Source of the DNA: Brachyspira murdochii
Lineage (GTDB): Bacteria; Spirochaetota; JAAYUW01
Reading direction: 5' to 3'
Length of the DNA stretch: 64,000 nucleotides
Assembly (NCBI GenBank): GCA_020722965.1
Contig: DYJT01000007.1
Location: forward strand, 30,743 to 94,742
The translations under genes and the position numbers were made by a program. The notes under the pieces were generated by a model. The model saw only the letters and a program-made list of their open reading frames with translations. It ran no database searches and was not told the origin of the DNA. This document shows positions 28,246 through 36,611 of this stretch, piece after piece. Positions within the stretch are counted from its first letter, which is position 1; the number at the start of each line of letters is the position of its first letter.

Positions 28246-31200
28246 CTATTGATTCATTTTTATTAGATAAAACTCAACTCTTCTATTTCTTCTTCTTCCA
28301 TCGTCATTCTCATTACTATCTATAGGATTTTGCGATCCCATCCCTTTATATTCTAACCTTGATTTTGGTATATCATTTTTGACCAGATAATCATATACAG
28401 CTTTTGCTCTTTTCTCTGATAATTTTAAATTATATTCAGGATCTCCGGTTGAATCAGTAAAACCAACAATCAATATTTTGTAATCAGGAAATTTCAATAG
28501 TTTTTTTATCAAAAGATCCAATATTTTATAATTTGATTTCTTTAATTTTGCCGAATTAAAGTCAAACTCAATAGAGTTTATGATTATTTTATAACCAAGA
28601 TCTGTCTTCATTACAAGAATATCAACGGTAAAATTTTTATTTACAGTAATTTCATTTCCGGCAAAATCTTTTGCTGTTATTGATAATTCATAGTCGACCG
28701 CAGAATCGACAATTGACCCGGCTTCATCTCCAGAACCATCCCATTTAATCTGATTTGTGATAGTATTGCCTATTGGTTTACTGAACTGAAAAACCTTAAA
28801 TGGCTTTAAGCTTTTTTTACCACCTTCAAATAACCTATAAATCCTTATTGTGTAAGAATCTATTTCGGAAAAATCATTTATGGCATATGTAATAAATAAA
28901 TTATCCTTTTCTCCATCATTATCTGGGGAAAATAGTTCTGGTTTGATAACCAAATCAATTTTTGGTGGGGTTCTGTCTACCGAAACATTTATCTCAGAAC
29001 TTTCTTTTATACCAGACTGATAATCACAGACTAAAGATATATTATATGTTCCATCATCTAATTTGTTGCCTGTAAAAAGGTAGGAATTTGAATCTAACTC
29101 TATTTTAACAGTTTCGACTATCTGATTTTCACTGTTTTTGATGTAAATGGTTTTCCCGATAATCCTGTCCAATGTTTTAGTATCATCGCTGATAATTTTG
29201 ATTTGGGATTGATCCATAAAGCTGTCATTATTTGGTGATATAGTCTTAAGTTCTGATTCAAGCTTTATTTTTGGTGTATTTGTAATTAAGTAAATTGAAA
29301 TACTATTTTCACTCTTATTACCAGCAAGATCGAAACAGGTCAAAACCATTTTATATTCACCTTCATTAAAAGATTTCTCCTCGCTTTTACCAGACCACTT
29401 AATTTCTCCTACTTGTTCTAATAAATTTTGTTCAAGTATCTTTTTGTTATTATTATCTATTATTGAATATAAGGTGTTTGAAATTTTTTCAGAAATTTCA
29501 TAATTTACTATTACATCATTTGCAAATGGATTTCTTGTAGTAAAATAAGGATTTTCCGTTGACAATTTTATCCCGGGTGCAGTCAGATCAACAAACAAAA
29601 CCCTTTTTACAGAAGTTGGCGCATTACCATTATTATAGAAGACCTTAATATAATAAAAAATCTTTCCTTCAGGTAAAGGCTCTAAAAATTGAATATTTGG
29701 TATAAATTTTTGAAAACTCTTTGTTAAAATTATCTTCTTTTCAGAATCTTCAATCAAAAGATCCATTTGAATTACATTTTCACTATTTTCAGCAAAACAG
29801 GTAAAATTAATAATATCATTTCTTTTATCATTATTTGGCGAATAATATGCTATATCTGAGTTAATGGAGACTTCTTCTGCTTTTCTAACAAGAGTAATAG
29901 CTTTAGATTGTACATCTGAAATATTTCCGGCTAAATCCTCTACCTTAAATTCGACAAAGTAAGAGCCTTGATTTAAATTATTTCCATTAGAATCATTACC
30001 GTCCCAGATAAATTGACCATTTTGAATTGATTCGACAGGAAAGGTAATCTTTTGGCCATCAGAGCTTACTATTTGTATTTCTACTATCTTGCTATTTTTT
30101 TCAATCTCAAATTCGAATTTAATAGTATCCTGAACACCATCTTCATTTGGTGAAAAGGCAATATATTCTTCTTTTATTGACGCCTGGGGATTTACAGAAT
30201 CTTTGTATATTTTTATCTCATTAGATTTTGGTTTATTACCACTTATATAGCTTGCAGTTGCAAAAACTCTGTATTCTCCATCATCAGCCAAATTATTATC
30301 ATTTTTAATACCATTCCAGTTAAAATTTGTCGCAATATTCTCATTAAAAGTCTTAGAATATATTATATTTCCATTGCTATCGGTAATATTGTATGTAAGA
30401 GATTGAATTCCTTCTTTGGAGGATATTTCAATTGAAAAATCCACCTGATTTTGTTTAGAACTCTTATTACTTGAAAAATAAGCAGTTTGGTTTAACAATT
30501 TCAGGTTTAATATTTCATAACCGATAACAAGTCTAATCTTTTCCGATTTTTTCTCTAAAGAGTTGCCGGCATCATCCCAATATTTTAATAAAATAGAATA
30601 ATTCCCTTCATCTGCTATTTTACCACTATTTGTTTTACCATCCCAATTAAAAAATAATTGATTATCATTGATGTTTTTACTGTCAAAATCATAAGTATTG
30701 ATAATATTATCCTTGGAATCAATAATCTTCAATTCGCATTGACCATTTTCCTCGAAGTTTTCAAACAAAGATTGTATTTCCAGTTTATCAAGATTCCCAT
30801 CTTCATTTGGGGAAAATACTAAATCCTTTAATTTTATGTTAAAAGGATCTATTTTTGTATCTATCGTAATGTACTTTGGTTCTGATTCTGTTGTATTATA
30901 TCTTTCGTCCCAGACTGTCGCGATAACTTTATATATGCCATCAGGGGCAATCTGTCCTTCTAAGTTAGTCCCATCCCATATTATAATTTCTGGGATTTCA
31001 ACCGCTTTTTTATTTTCAAAAAGACGAGAAAAAATCTTCTGTAATGTAAGATAACTAACTTTTCTTACATCCTGACCAATAAATTCTTTAACCTTTTGTT
31101 TATCTTGATTAAATATTTCAACCTTCCAACCGGCGATAATACCATTATCTTTGAAATTGGTCTTTATATTTATTTCATCTTTTTGTCCATCATAATTTGG

Positions 31201-32178
31201 AGAAAAAGCATTTCTTGGAGAACTACTCTGGATAGTAATTTCAGCTTTCGGTGCCTGTGTGTCAACTTTACCAAATGCAAAGGATGTTGTAATAGAATGC
31301 TGAATGCCTGTTGATGTAGGTATAAAAGTATAGGAACCGTAAATTGTATTATTTTTAACTGGTATTTTAAAAGATATTCCAAGGAAAAACCATGCAGATT
31401 CCATCAAGGAAGTCTGTTGAGTACCAAGATTAAATGCAGCTACAATGTCTACATAATCCAGAATATTAAATATTAAGCCTGTTTTTAGCCCGAACCCTAG
31501 TGGGTAAAAGTATAAATATAAGTCAGAATAGGCTTTACTATAAATTATATTCGATATATTTAAAAAAGTAAAACTTACTCCAGCTCCAATACCAATTGGT
31601 GGTACAGAAACATCTGGCGCACCTGCTAAATCAATTTTTATGGGTAAACCTAAGTTTTTAATGACAAAAGCATATGAAAACCTTGAAAAAGAAAAACCTA
31701 TTGGAATATCCCCACCATTAACAACTGTAATACCAAAATCTAAGCCAAAACCAAAACTTGAAAAATTATTTGTAAAGATATTCAAACCAAAACCAGCATA
31801 AAAAGATTCATTAATCATCTTGGAAAAAGAGGTCTTTATTATCGCATAATTTATCGAAGAATAGTTTCCTATATATGAGCCAAAAATAGAAAGATTACCT
31901 ATATCGGTTATAAAATTGAAATAGCTAGAAAGATAGAGAAAATTTGTAAATCCACCGAATAAAAACGCTCCCTCATCCTGAAATAAAGGTGCCGACAAAG
32001 ATGGATTTATTAAGAAACTTCCTGTCGAAAATGGTAGACTTAGACCGCCAAAACCAGTTATAAATAATGAGGTAGCTCCACCTTCTATAAAAACACCATT
32101 TGTAAAATCTGCCGAATTAAAAATTATAAAAAATAAAGTTAAAATTATAAGACAGGATATAATCTTAGATCTTTTCAT
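28246..32178 (-). CDS. Envelope protein: barrel-like N-domain, eight FlgD-type Ig repeats, OmpA C-domain
   Basis: 1310 residues with a signal peptide (1 to about 28). Residues about 30-303 are Gly/Phe/aromatic-rich alternating strands like an outer-membrane beta-barrel of the PorV/UPF0164 kind. From 325 on come eight Ig-like units of about 110 residues, each opening with a variant of FSPNxDGxxD (FSPNYDGQKD, FSPNEDGNLD, FSSNKSSKQN, FSPNEDGVQD, YSPNNDKRND, FTTRNPFAND, ISPNNDSFMD, FSPDNDGEKD) and many containing a WDG or WNG turn. The last about 120 residues are an OmpA-like peptidoglycan-binding domain (GFTDSTGDPEYNLKLSEKRA and GRRRNRRVEF). It probably spans outer membrane to cell wall. AGAGG precedes the ATG. 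Such FlgD_ig-OmpA proteins are common in spirochaetes. Confidence 0.85.
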   Translation of the reverse strand: MKRSKIISCLIILTLFFIIFNSADFTNGVFIEGGATSLFITGFGGLSLPFSTGSFLINPSLSAPLFQDEGAFLFGGFTNFLYLSSYFNFITDIGNLSIFGSYIGNYSSINYAIIKTSFSKMINESFYAGFGLNIFTNNFSSFGFGLDFGITVVNGGDIPIGFSFSRFSYAFVIKNLGLPIKIDLAGAPDVSVPPIGIGAGVSFTFLNISNIIYSKAYSDLYLYFYPLGFGLKTGLIFNILDYVDIVAAFNLGTQQTSLMESAWFFLGISFKIPVKNNTIYGSYTFIPTSTGIQHSITTSFAFGKVDTQAPKAEITIQSSSPRNAFSPNYDGQKDEINIKTNFKDNGIIAGWKVEIFNQDKQKVKEFIGQDVRKVSYLTLQKIFSRLFENKKAVEIPEIIIWDGTNLEGQIAPDGIYKVIATVWDERYNTTESEPKYITIDTKIDPFNIKLKDLVFSPNEDGNLDKLEIQSLFENFEENGQCELKIIDSKDNIINTYDFDSKNINDNQLFFNWDGKTNSGKIADEGNYSILLKYWDDAGNSLEKKSEKIRLVIGYEILNLKLLNQTAYFSSNKSSKQNQVDFSIEISSKEGIQSLTYNITDSNGNIIYSKTFNENIATNFNWNGIKNDNNLADDGEYRVFATASYISGNKPKSNEIKIYKDSVNPQASIKEEYIAFSPNEDGVQDTIKFEFEIEKNSKIVEIQIVSSDGQKITFPVESIQNGQFIWDGNDSNGNNLNQGSYFVEFKVEDLAGNISDVQSKAITLVRKAEEVSINSDIAYYSPNNDKRNDIINFTCFAENSENVIQMDLLIEDSEKKIILTKSFQKFIPNIQFLEPLPEGKIFYYIKVFYNNGNAPTSVKRVLFVDLTAPGIKLSTENPYFTTRNPFANDVIVNYEISEKISNTLYSIIDNNNKKILEQNLLEQVGEIKWSGKSEEKSFNEGEYKMVLTCFDLAGNKSENSISIYLITNTPKIKLESELKTISPNNDSFMDQSQIKIISDDTKTLDRIIGKTIYIKNSENQIVETVKIELDSNSYLFTGNKLDDGTYNISLVCDYQSGIKESSEINVSVDRTPPKIDLVIKPELFSPDNDGEKDNLFITYAINDFSEIDSYTIRIYRLFEGGKKSLKPFKVFQFSKPIGNTITNQIKWDGSGDEAGSIVDSAVDYELSITAKDFAGNEITVNKNFTVDILVMKTDLGYKIIINSIEFDFNSAKLKKSNYKILDLLIKKLLKFPDYKILIVGFTDSTGDPEYNLKLSEKRAKAVYDYLVKNDIPKSRLEYKGMGSQNPIDSNENDDGRRRNRRVEFYLIKMNQ

Positions 32179-32341
32179 AATAAACCTCTTTACATCTTAT
32201 TATATTATTGTGTAAGAGTTTTAATCTATTAAAAACAGTAGACCAGACTATTTAAATAATCTATTTAAAATTATAGTTCACATATTTTAATATTTAACAT
32301 TCTATTAAAATTATAATTTTTAACTTCATGATATGTTTATG

Positions 32342-33718
32342 TTATGCAAATATAATTTTATTGACAAAATATTGTTGTAAATCTTCAACTTTAACCCTTA
32401 CCTGTTGCATTGAATCTCTTTCTCTAACAGTTACGGTATCATCCTGTTCGATTGTCTGAAAATCTACTGTAATACAATAAGGGGTACCAATTTCATCCTG
32501 TCTTCTGTAAAGTTTACCTATAGAACCGGTATCATCATATTGTACTGCAAAATTTTTTGATAAGATATTAAATATCTGCCTTGCCTTTTGTACGATTCTT
32601 TCTTCATTTTTTTTAAGAGGTAAGATAGCTACCTTAATAGGAGCAATATTTTCAGGAAACCTTAAAACTACTCTTTTTTCATCTTTAACTATCTCTTCAT
32701 TGTAACAATCTAATAAAATTGCTAAAAGTAATCTTTCGATTCCGCAACTTGGTTCAATTACATATGGGGTTATATGAGTGTTACTGTATGGATCAAAATA
32801 TTTTAATTCAACCTTTGAAAATTCAGAATGCCTTTTAAGATCAAAATCCGTTCTGCTGGCTATACCCATTAATTCTCCCCATCCCCATGGGAAATTATAC
32901 TCAATATCGCAGGTTCTATTTGAATAGTGTGATAGTTCTTCTTTACTGTGTTCTCTAACCCTCAAATTATCTTTCGATATCCCCAAGCCGGTGATAAAAT
33001 CGATGAATTCGTTTATCCACCTATCAAAATGAGTGTTTTCTGTCCCTGGAAAAACAAAATATTCTATTTCCATCTGCTCAAATTCTCTAGTTCTAAATAT
33101 AAAATTACCAGGAGTAATCTCGTTCCTGAATGACTTGCCTATCTGAGCAATTCCAAAAGGAAGTTTTGGCCTACAGGAATTAACTATATTATTGAAATTT
33201 ACAAATATACCCTGAGCTGTTTCTGGTCTTAAATAGATTTCGTTTGTCTTATCCTCGACAACTCCAGCAAATGTTTTGAACATTAAATTAAATTTTCTAA
33301 CTTCTGTAAAATCAGAGGCACCACAAGCTGGACAGACTATTTTAAATTCTTTTAATAATTTATTTAGTTGATCTGGCTCCGATGGTATTTTATCCTGAGG
33401 AATTCTATCTTTTAAAAGTTCATCTGCTCTAAATCTTTCCTTACAACTTTTACAATCGACAAGAGGGTCTGAAAAGTTTCCAACATGCCCTGATGCTTCC
33501 CATACTCTTTGGTTCATAAGTATGGCACTGTCAATACCAAACATATCTTCTCTTGTGGTAACCATTTTATGCCAGAATAGATTTTTGATGGTATTTTTCA
33601 ATGCAACTCCTAAAGGCCCAAAATCCCATGAATTTGAAAGACCTCCGTAGATTTCAGATCCTTGAAAGACAAATCCTCTTCTTTTAGCTAATGATACAAT
33701 TGTTTTCAAATCAGTCAT
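32342..33718 (-). CDS. glyQS: Glycyl-tRNA synthetase, homodimeric single-chain type
   Basis: 458 residues of the eukaryote/archaea-like alpha2 class IIa enzyme: FVFQGSEIYGGLSNSWDFGP at the N-terminus, PETAQGIFVNF (motif 1 region), RNEITPGNFIFRTREFEQME (motif 2), VIEPSCGIERLLLAIL (motif 3) and a C-terminal anticodon-binding domain from about 355. A CKSCKERFR/CPACGAS cysteine insert at about 85-150 could bind zinc. Charges tRNA-Gly with glycine; a tRNA-Gly gene lies just upstream in the same direction. Length is normal. Confidence 0.95.
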   Translation of the reverse strand: MTDLKTIVSLAKRRGFVFQGSEIYGGLSNSWDFGPLGVALKNTIKNLFWHKMVTTREDMFGIDSAILMNQRVWEASGHVGNFSDPLVDCKSCKERFRADELLKDRIPQDKIPSEPDQLNKLLKEFKIVCPACGASDFTEVRKFNLMFKTFAGVVEDKTNEIYLRPETAQGIFVNFNNIVNSCRPKLPFGIAQIGKSFRNEITPGNFIFRTREFEQMEIEYFVFPGTENTHFDRWINEFIDFITGLGISKDNLRVREHSKEELSHYSNRTCDIEYNFPWGWGELMGIASRTDFDLKRHSEFSKVELKYFDPYSNTHITPYVIEPSCGIERLLLAILLDCYNEEIVKDEKRVVLRFPENIAPIKVAILPLKKNEERIVQKARQIFNILSKNFAVQYDDTGSIGKLYRRQDEIGTPYCITVDFQTIEQDDTVTVRERDSMQQVRVKVEDLQQYFVNKIIFA

Positions 33719-33772
33719 CTGTAATCCTTTTATTTAAATATCTATATTCAATTTTCTATTAGCTTTTAGCAC

Positions 33773-33781
33773 ATTATATCA
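33773..33781 (-). promoter_or_regulatory. Extended -10 promoter element of glyQS
   Basis: Minus strand reads TGATATAAT, a consensus extended -10 element (TGnTATAAT). No convincing -35 is present, which extended -10 promoters can tolerate. The predicted start is about 48 nt before the glyQS ATG. Confidence 0.42.
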
Positions 33782-33844
33782 AAAATTCTATAAAATAATT
33801 TGCTCTTAAATAAAATTAATTTAAAGAATTAATAAAGTAAAAGA

Positions 33845-33873
33845 TAATAAAAAAACCCCGCTAAGCGGGGTTT
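33845..33873 (-). terminator. Intrinsic terminator of tRNA operon
   Basis: On the minus strand AAACCCCGC, loop TTA, GCGGGGTTT form a 9-bp perfect stem (33853-33873) followed by a T-run. It lies 4 nt beyond the tRNA-Gly end and separates the tRNAs from glyQS. It is the only strong GC-rich terminator hairpin I see in the window. Confidence 0.92.
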
Positions 33874-33877
33874 GATG

Positions 33878-33950
33878 AGCAGGAAACGGGACTTGAACCC
33901 GCGACATCCACCTTGGCAAGGTGGAGCTCTACCAACTGAGCTATTCCTGC
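33878..33950 (-). tRNA. tRNA-Gly (anticodon GCC)
   Basis: The minus strand folds as a full cloverleaf: acceptor GCAGGAA/TTCCTGC, D arm with AGCTCAGTTGGTAGAGCT, anticodon stem CCACC/GGTGG with loop TTGCCAA, T arm GCGGG-TTCAAGT-CCCGT. The discriminator is U as usual for tRNA-Gly. CCA is not encoded. It lies 3 nt after tRNA-Val on the same transcript. Confidence 0.96.
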
Positions 33951-33953
33951 AAT

Positions 33954-34026
33954 TGGGCGATGCAGGGCTTGAACCTACGACCTCCTGCTTGTAAGGCAGA
34001 AGCTCTCCCAGCTGAGCTAATCGCCC
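33954..34026 (-). tRNA. tRNA-Val (anticodon UAC)
   Basis: The minus strand folds as a cloverleaf: acceptor GGGCGAT/ATCGCCC, D arm AGCTCAGCTGGGAGAGCT, anticodon stem CTGCC/GGCAG-like with loop CTTACAA, T arm GTAGG-TTCAAGC-CCTGC. Discriminator A; CCA is not encoded. It is the first gene of a two-tRNA operon. Confidence 0.96.
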
Positions 34027-34051
34027 GTATATATGTCTTACTGACAAGTTA

Positions 34052-34081
34052 ATTAGTTAACTTATTTAATTTTTTTGTCAA
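34052..34081 (-). promoter_or_regulatory. Putative tRNA operon promoter
   Basis: A perfect minus-strand TTGACA sits at 34076-34081. The -10 is poor (ACTAAT with 18 nt or TAACTA with 16 nt spacing). A perfect 7-bp inverted repeat (AAGTTAA, 4 nt, TTAACTT at 34046-34063) overlaps the presumed -10 and start site. Confidence 0.38.
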
Positions 34082-34090
34082 GAGGATAAA

Positions 34091-35473
34091 TTAAATTTCT
34101 TCAAAAACTTCATTCGAAATTTCAACAAGTAAATTTGATAGTTTTTCCCTACTTATTATATCTATGGGTCTTGCAGTTGCTTGACTTTCAACATCGGTAG
34201 TAGTGTATGATGGTGAAATTAAATAAGCTTTAGCGGATTTGTTTATTTTCATCTTATCAAGAACCAATCCTACATCTTTTTGAGTAATAGGTTCGGAAAC
34301 ATCTCTGATTATATAGAAAAATACCGGCAATTTATCTACATTTTTCCATTGAGAGGTAGAACCTATGGTCTGAGCCTCTGCACCTTTACCATTGTTCAGT
34401 ATTTCTATTTTAACTATTTTACATCCATAATGATGAATTATCTTTTTGCAAGTTTCTAAAAATAATTCGTTTGACATAGTTAAGAATTCTCTAACCGGCT
34501 CGTCATTTTTAAGATGTTGATATTTAGAAAGTTTGACTACAACATCTCTAAAGTTAGTCTTAGTAGAATAGATATTTTCCCAGATTTCAACTGCTTCTGG
34601 AATAAGGTTCAATTTTACATAACTCTCTGCCTGAGCGTATAAAATATTCAAATATGTTATAGATTTCTTGTCTTCGACAAAATTTCCTGCTAATTTAAAA
34701 GATTCAATAGATTCTTTAAATTGTTCGAGATCAAAGTATATTAAACCCATCGCATATGCCGAATTTAAACCTAATTTTTTATCATTAATCGCCTTTTTAA
34801 GATGGATAAGTGCAGTTCTTTGTTCTCCAAGTTCTTTATAACAGAGTCCGATAAAATAATTTGCGTCAACCGAGTTGGGCGCTGTTTTTATTGCTGTTGT
34901 AAGAAATTTTAAAGCGGTCTTAAATTGCCTTCTATTATAAAATGCTTCGCCCAGAGAAAAAATCGCCTCTATATTTGTTTTATCTATATTAAGAGCCTTT
35001 TGAAAATAAATAATCGCATTTTCCCACTTACCAAATTGCTTAAAAATATTACCTATTTTAAGCATTGTTTTTAAATCTTCTGGATTTTTTTTTGCAATTA
35101 AAAGTAATTCTTTCAATGCTTCCTCTGTCTGATTTGATTGTAGATATATTTCTGCTAATTTATATCTGACATCCTCTTCAAGTATGTTATATGAATTTAA
35201 ATTGAACCTAAAAAGATAATTATATTCGGCTTTCGCACCCGTTAAATTTCCAATGTTATTATAACAATCCCCCAAAAGATAATGCAACTTTGGGTTATCT
35301 GCATCTCTTTCAAGCATTCTCTGGCAAATATTAGCTGCTTCGGAAAATTCTCCTTTAGACATCAATTCGCTTATTTTAGATATTTTCAATGGATTAAAAA
35401 TTACTTTTATAGCCACAAAGATAAGTATTGCAAATATTGCTGAAATTATTGAAACAAGGATACCTAATTCCAT
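34091..35473 (-). CDS. Membrane-anchored TPR protein with C-terminal Mrr-like (PD-(D/E)XK fold) domain
   Basis: 460 residues. One N-terminal TM segment (about 4-27), then about seven TPR repeats from residue 33 to 320 (for example ENAIIYFQKALNIDKTN and TALKFLTTAIKTAPNS). Residues about 330-460 have the alternating helix-strand pattern of restriction-endonuclease-like Mrr domains (VFFYIIRD, then ITQKDVGLVLDKM, AYLISPSYT and PIDIISREKLSNLL). The usual catalytic QxK strand reads IIRD, so nuclease activity is doubtful. Possibly a scaffold at the inner membrane. The three TPR genes in this stretch are not in one operon: this one diverges from the next. Function unknown. Confidence 0.72.
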   Translation of the reverse strand: MELGILVSIISAIFAILIFVAIKVIFNPLKISKISELMSKGEFSEAANICQRMLERDADNPKLHYLLGDCYNNIGNLTGAKAEYNYLFRFNLNSYNILEEDVRYKLAEIYLQSNQTEEALKELLLIAKKNPEDLKTMLKIGNIFKQFGKWENAIIYFQKALNIDKTNIEAIFSLGEAFYNRRQFKTALKFLTTAIKTAPNSVDANYFIGLCYKELGEQRTALIHLKKAINDKKLGLNSAYAMGLIYFDLEQFKESIESFKLAGNFVEDKKSITYLNILYAQAESYVKLNLIPEAVEIWENIYSTKTNFRDVVVKLSKYQHLKNDEPVREFLTMSNELFLETCKKIIHHYGCKIVKIEILNNGKGAEAQTIGSTSQWKNVDKLPVFFYIIRDVSEPITQKDVGLVLDKMKINKSAKAYLISPSYTTTDVESQATARPIDIISREKLSNLLVEISNEVFEEI

Positions 35474-35628
35474 TTTTAAATAAATTCCTCAGATCATGAT
35501 ATCTTTCTTTAAATTTAATAAATTTATTAGAAAATGCAAATTCTTACAATTTTTATTTATCTTTTTTTAATATAATCGAAAAAGAAATAGAAAAATAGTA
35601 ATTTTGTGCTAAATTTTAACAGAGAAAT

Positions 35629-36438
35629 ATGGTTATGAAATCTCATAAAATATTTTATTTAGTTTTTATCTTTTTATCGATTTTTATCTATTTGCTTTTA
35701 TTGAACATCTCTTCAGTCAATTTAGTTAAAGCGCAGGAAACACTTTCAAATTTCCAAAAAGGTCAACAATATTATATTGAAGGGAAATTTCAAATAGCAA
35801 AGGTATTTCTTGAAAAAGCTTTATTAGAAGATCCCGAAAATTATTTAATTTATTATTACCTGGGTAATATTTATTTTCTTGAGGCGAATTATCAGAATGC
35901 TTTAACCCTTTATCTTAAAGGGGTAGAATTTGGAAAAGATGTTTATGTATTTTACTATAATATTGGACTTACATATTATAATCTTGGAAAATATGAAGAT
36001 GCTATAGGATATTTTTTAAAAGTTCTTGAGGTTCAACCATCCAATGGATCCGTTTTTTTAAATCTTGGATTTTGTTATTTTCGCTTAAAAGACAAAGAAA
36101 ATACTTTAAAATACTGGAAGCTTTATGTTCAATATCCAACTGATCCAGAGAAAAAAGAGAAAATTCTTTATTTTATCTCGGTAATTTCTGACCCAAATTT
36201 TGTATTCCCGGAAGATAGCGGTTCTTCTTCAGTTTCAAATACCAGCTCATCTTCAAGTTCAACCAATAGCTCATCTTCAAGTTCTTCTAATTCTAATGAT
36301 TCTTCATCATCTTCTTCAAGTTCTTCATCATCAAGTAGTTCTAATATAGATACATCTTTAGTGGATACTATCTTACAAACAGCTACGACTATCGATCAGG
36401 TTCCTCCAGAATCTACAGATTCAGAAGAGGAATTATAA
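35629..36438 (+). CDS. Secreted TPR protein with poly-serine tail
   Basis: 269 residues; a second in-frame ATG at 35635 could be the true start, and the Shine-Dalgarno is weak for both. Signal peptide to about residue 38 (cleavage after VKAQ region). Four TPR-like units follow between about 40 and 170, rich in Tyr/Leu (YYLGNIYFLEANYQNALTLY). Residues about 198-241 are almost pure serine with a few Thr/Asn, then a short acidic tail. Probably exported to periplasm or surface, where the serine tract may act as a flexible linker. Function unknown. Followed by the 11-bp repeat array and another TPR gene in the same direction. Confidence 0.68.
   Translation: MVMKSHKIFYLVFIFLSIFIYLLLLNISSVNLVKAQETLSNFQKGQQYYIEGKFQIAKVFLEKALLEDPENYLIYYYLGNIYFLEANYQNALTLYLKGVEFGKDVYVFYYNIGLTYYNLGKYEDAIGYFLKVLEVQPSNGSVFLNLGFCYFRLKDKENTLKYWKLYVQYPTDPEKKEKILYFISVISDPNFVFPEDSGSSSVSNTSSSSSSTNSSSSSSSNSNDSSSSSSSSSSSSSSNIDTSLVDTILQTATTIDQVPPESTDSEEEL
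36220..36350 (+). repeat. Poly-serine low-complexity coding tract
   Basis: Runs of TCT, TCA, AGT, TCC and AGC serine codons, mostly in tcttcatcttcaagttc-like blocks, encode more than 30 serines in about 44 residues. The mixed codons mean it is a selected serine tract rather than one simple trinucleotide expansion, but the block structure would still allow slippage. Confidence 0.8.
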
Positions 36439-36470
36439 GTTAAATATTTTTTTTGATCTTGCTTTATGAT

Positions 36471-36589
36471 TTATTGATATTTTATGGATACATTATAAAT
36501 ATTTACTCGATATACTAGAGATTCATTATAGATAAATTATAGATGCTTTATATGTATTTTAAAGACATTATAGATACTTTATAGATTTT
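36471..36589. repeat. Array of about eleven degenerate 11-bp tandem repeats
   Basis: Cut every 11 bp from 36471, the sequence gives units such as TTATTGATATT, TTATGGATACA, TTATAAATATT, TTATAGATAAA, TTATAGATGCT, TTATATGTATT, one 9-bp unit (36559-36567), TTATAGATACT and TTATAGATTTT; two units (36504, 36515) are strongly diverged. Consensus is about TTATAGATATT. It fills most of the gap between two TPR genes and ends 22 nt before the second ATG. Confidence 0.7.
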
Positions 36590-36611
36590 ATTAAACAAAA
36601 AGGAGTAGATT

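Noticed and set aside
33719..33848. T-box leader before glyQS
   Set aside because: No terminator/antiterminator or T-box sequence lies between the tRNA terminator and glyQS; only an extended -10 element is visible.
33829..34047. 72-residue minus-strand ORF
   Set aside because: It is the two tRNA genes and the terminator read as protein; both cloverleaves are complete.
36471..36589. CRISPR array
   Set aside because: Repeat units are 11 bp with no spacers and degenerate, and there are no cas genes.
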